DNA of 64,000 bases from Lingula anatina (lineage: Eukaryota > Brachiopoda > Lingulata > Lingulida > Lingulidae). The position numbers were made by a program, and so were the translations under genes. Positions 61,301 to 64,000 of this stretch are shown here, one piece after another. Each line of letters starts with the position of its first letter. Position 1 is the stretch's first letter. Location of the stretch: assembly GCF_001039355.2 (NCBI RefSeq), contig NW_019773625.1:859079-923078 (forward strand), given 5' to 3'. Below the pieces are notes generated by a model. It saw nothing but the letters and a program-made list of their open reading frames with translations. It ran no database searches and had not been told where the DNA came from.

Positions 61301-64000
61301 TGTACAATCAATGAGTTTTCATGGGGTAATCAACATTTTTGCATTTCATTGATTATCATTTTTAAAGCGAGTTCAAAAATTCTGAGATACCCTATAAAAT
61401 TTGTTTTAAGACCATTATTTTCCCTAACTTTGTTTTAAGCGGGGCACGCATTTTAATATTTAATATTACATGCATTTTAATTTGTATTCAATAAAAACTA
61501 CCCATTAGATTTAAATCGTGGATGCGTATTTTCTGCTTTGAGACATTGGCAACTCCTGGTCACTTATGGACGTAAACACACAACCTCAATCTCCTTATTT
61601 GAGATAATTACAACTTGAAGTCTTTCTATCGTATTTGAAGACAACGCCTGTCAAGTTCGCGAAAGCAAATAGCATCCTTTTCATTTAATGACAGAGTATT
61701 ATATCTATATCTATATAGTCCGACCTCTTACATTTTTCCATGTGATCGCCATCCGACACGTACTAATAAGTGACTAAAGTTGAATTTAATGGAGAATCTT
61801 GTAAGGTATAGAATGCTAAAAATTGTAAAAAGCTACTTAAACGCAAGCTTGATCAATGCTTTGGACCAGGCTTTACCTTGGTGTTAAAGTTAAAGCTCCG
61901 GAAATAGAAAAAATTCCTCTTTTTGTCAAAATATATACATCGCACCTAAATGTGTTCAATGTTTCTTTTTAAAAATATTTTGTTTAATGTCTGTTCATGC
62001 ACTTGTCATGTAGTTCAGTTAGATAATCGCCCTTTATCAAAATATGCAATTTTAGGGTAAAAAGGTCAAAGGTAAAATTGCAATGACATTGTTTTCTGAC
62101 AATTTCCGAGACACGCGATAAGCAAGATAAGTAAATAAAGTGCCTTATTATTGAACATTGTCTCGCTGTCGGCAAAACTGATAATTGGAAACCTGATAAT
62201 TTAATGACTTCCGAGAAATGGCTTTGACATTAAAGCAAAGTCAGAAGAGAAAATGACGTGATATTTGAGATGAATACCGATGATAAGCATAAGAATTTAA
62301 CCATTCGAGCTAAATTTATCAAAGGACAAAGACTCTGAGAAAGAAACTATTTGCGCCCTTTGTTTTGCTTTGGTTCTCTTTCATATATATATATATATAT
62401 ATACTAAAAAAAAGAAAAAATGTAGGCCCAAATTTGTATAACGTACCTAATTCCAAATGAAGCTTTAAACTCAAACCTACATTCCCATGGGTTTTCGTTT
62501 TTTTGAGGGGATTGTGAAAATCAGGAAAGCACAAAAGTAGACACTAAAAAAGATCGTTAATGGAATTTTGCTGGGAAAGAAATAAATACTAGGCTCTATC
62601 GAACATTCTCTAAAACTAACCGTCTATAACACTGTCGAGTTCCAAAAATCGAAAATATCTCAAAAACAAATTTGATAAGACCAGTATTCTTCATTTTTAT
62701 TCAAGCTCAATTTGCATTCAAAAATTGTAGATCCCATGAAGAGTAGTAATTTCATTGCTTCAAAAGATGAATGATACCACCGATACACAGTCAACGGCTT
62801 ACCAAATATGAGTGAAATTGCAGGATATGTGTGAAAAAAGAAAGTAAGAAAGAAAGAAAAATACCACAGACAGTCCCTTTGCAGACTTTAAAGATACATA
62901 CAAAGTCAATTTTTTGTCCCAAAAACCATCCAAATGCCTGCATATAGTTTCAAGTAGTATAACTAAGAGAATTACCAAAAGGCATTGTTTAATTTTACCC
63001 GAAAATGATGTTTGAACAGATTTTTCTGCTGGCATTCTAAGCTGTATGTCAATGGGGCAGCAAAGTAGGTCACGGAAGTAGGTTAAATTTACAACCATAA
63101 ATTTAAAGATAGGAGCAGCCTAAAGGTCTTTTATGGCTGATCGAGTGATCTATTCAGTTTATCCCTTGGCATGTCAAATTTATTTGAGTCATATAAGAAT
63201 CTAGTAGAAGTGGTTTACATGTGTTACTGTGAATTCACGTTCCACCGATGCTCGGTTCGTATGTACCTTTAAAAGCCCCGCGGCGCACGTGGTGCTAAAT
63301 AAGCGTTATTTTCTGAAACTTTGTACGTCTGGTTATTTTCGCCCACGAACTAATTGTGGCAATCGGTAGTGACACGGTTCTCAGAAGAGAGATCACCTTT
63401 AATGGAGATGAGAGATGACTTTCTAATAGTGTTAACACTGACCTTTTTTGTCCTCAAGGCCACGATCTACTCGTGTAAACATTACCTTTTCTTGTCCGAA
63501 ATGTAGATGGATTACAATACATCTTTTTCATTTTTTTCTCAAAGACATAACATAGATTCTGAACATCAGTTTACTTTCCGTCACAATTTATCGCGTCAGT
63601 TCCTGACAATACGAGAAAAATATACAAATACAACCTCGAAACTGGAGGTCGAGGGTGATTTGCAAGGTTTAAAGGAGTAAAGTAGGCGCCTCGCCCCGTC
63701 AAATGAAACCAAGTTTTCATCGATTACAAGGGATTCTCTCGGCTTCTCAGACACATAGGGCAAATGAGACAAGAAAAACGGATACAGATGCAAATCGATA
63801 AAAATTTAAAGCTTCCTGGTATATTAGCCTGAGTTTCAGACCCGACGTGGAGCGGCTTCTTTATTTCTAAAATAACACGCCAACTTACGTGTGGCACAAT
63901 AATATACTGTAACAGGTACAGAGCTTGCTAACGGTACGATTTGGGCATAAGTAAGCTGGTAACCGTGCTAAATTTCAAGCGCACACCTGAGGCAAAGAAA
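58388..64000. other. gene-free right end of the window
   Basis: No supported genes. An (AAAT)n run is at 59376-59405, a (TA)n run at 62384-62401 and an LTR-like fragment at 63222-63374. Open frames near 60.8-61.1, 62.3-62.5 and 62.8-63.1 kb lack splice context and protein-like composition. Confidence 0.55.
63222..63374 (+). mobile_element. possible short LTR
   Basis: A 153-bp stretch begins TGTTACTG and ends TAGTGACA. It is more GC-rich than its surroundings and contains TTTAAAAG and then AATAAGCG, an LTR-like order. No target duplication or internal retroelement sequence is seen, so this is weak. Confidence 0.25.

Noticed and set aside
1-64000. CRISPR arrays, bacterial operons, phage or toxin genes
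   Set aside because: The DNA is clearly eukaryotic; the repeats are microsatellites, MITEs or segmental duplications, and no bacterial-type gene order was found.

Overview
The window looks like one piece of an AT-rich nuclear genome from an animal, most likely a marine invertebrate and possibly an invertebrate deuterostome (hemichordate, echinoderm or amphioxus grade). The reasons are short exons with GT-AG introns, a complement C3/C5-like gene, a TTC28-like TPR-CHAT gene, a local cluster of CD20/MS4A-like tetraspan genes, and many short DNA-transposon remnants. The species cannot be fixed from the sequence. I rebuilt the gene models by hand from splice sites and reading-frame continuity; no alignment was run.

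Layout, left to right. 1-5.6 kb (minus): the 5' end of a complement-type thioester protein gene (signal-peptide exon plus two MG-domain exons), which runs off the left edge. 5.6-12.7 kb: intergenic, with MITE-like elements and microsatellites. 12.7-25.1 kb (minus): a complete 19-coding-exon TTC28-like gene (about 1637 aa), with TPRs, then a CHAT domain, then the TTC28-type C-terminal region. 25-28 kb: upstream DNA with two TTAAAGGG-ended MITEs. 28.2-46.7 kb: four minus-strand MS4A-like genes (called A, B, C and D here). B and C lie in a tandem segmental duplication (about 30.84-36.46 and 36.46-43.44 kb). Gene A has lost the end of its C-terminal repeat domain to a stop codon next to a solo LTR. 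47.9-49.9 kb (plus): a five-exon gene for a 165-aa basic, proline-containing protein I do not recognise, divergent from gene D and preceded by a tight group of CRE sites. 50-64 kb: mostly gene-free, with one small Ser-rich gene (57.2-57.7 kb, minus), three fold-back MITEs and one LTR-like fragment.

The genes do not form an operon or an obvious pathway. The MS4A-like genes are a young tandem family whose tails vary by minisatellite change and transposon insertion. Single-N gaps at 35182 and 37702 mark a probable local misassembly that explains why gene B lacks its first coding exon.
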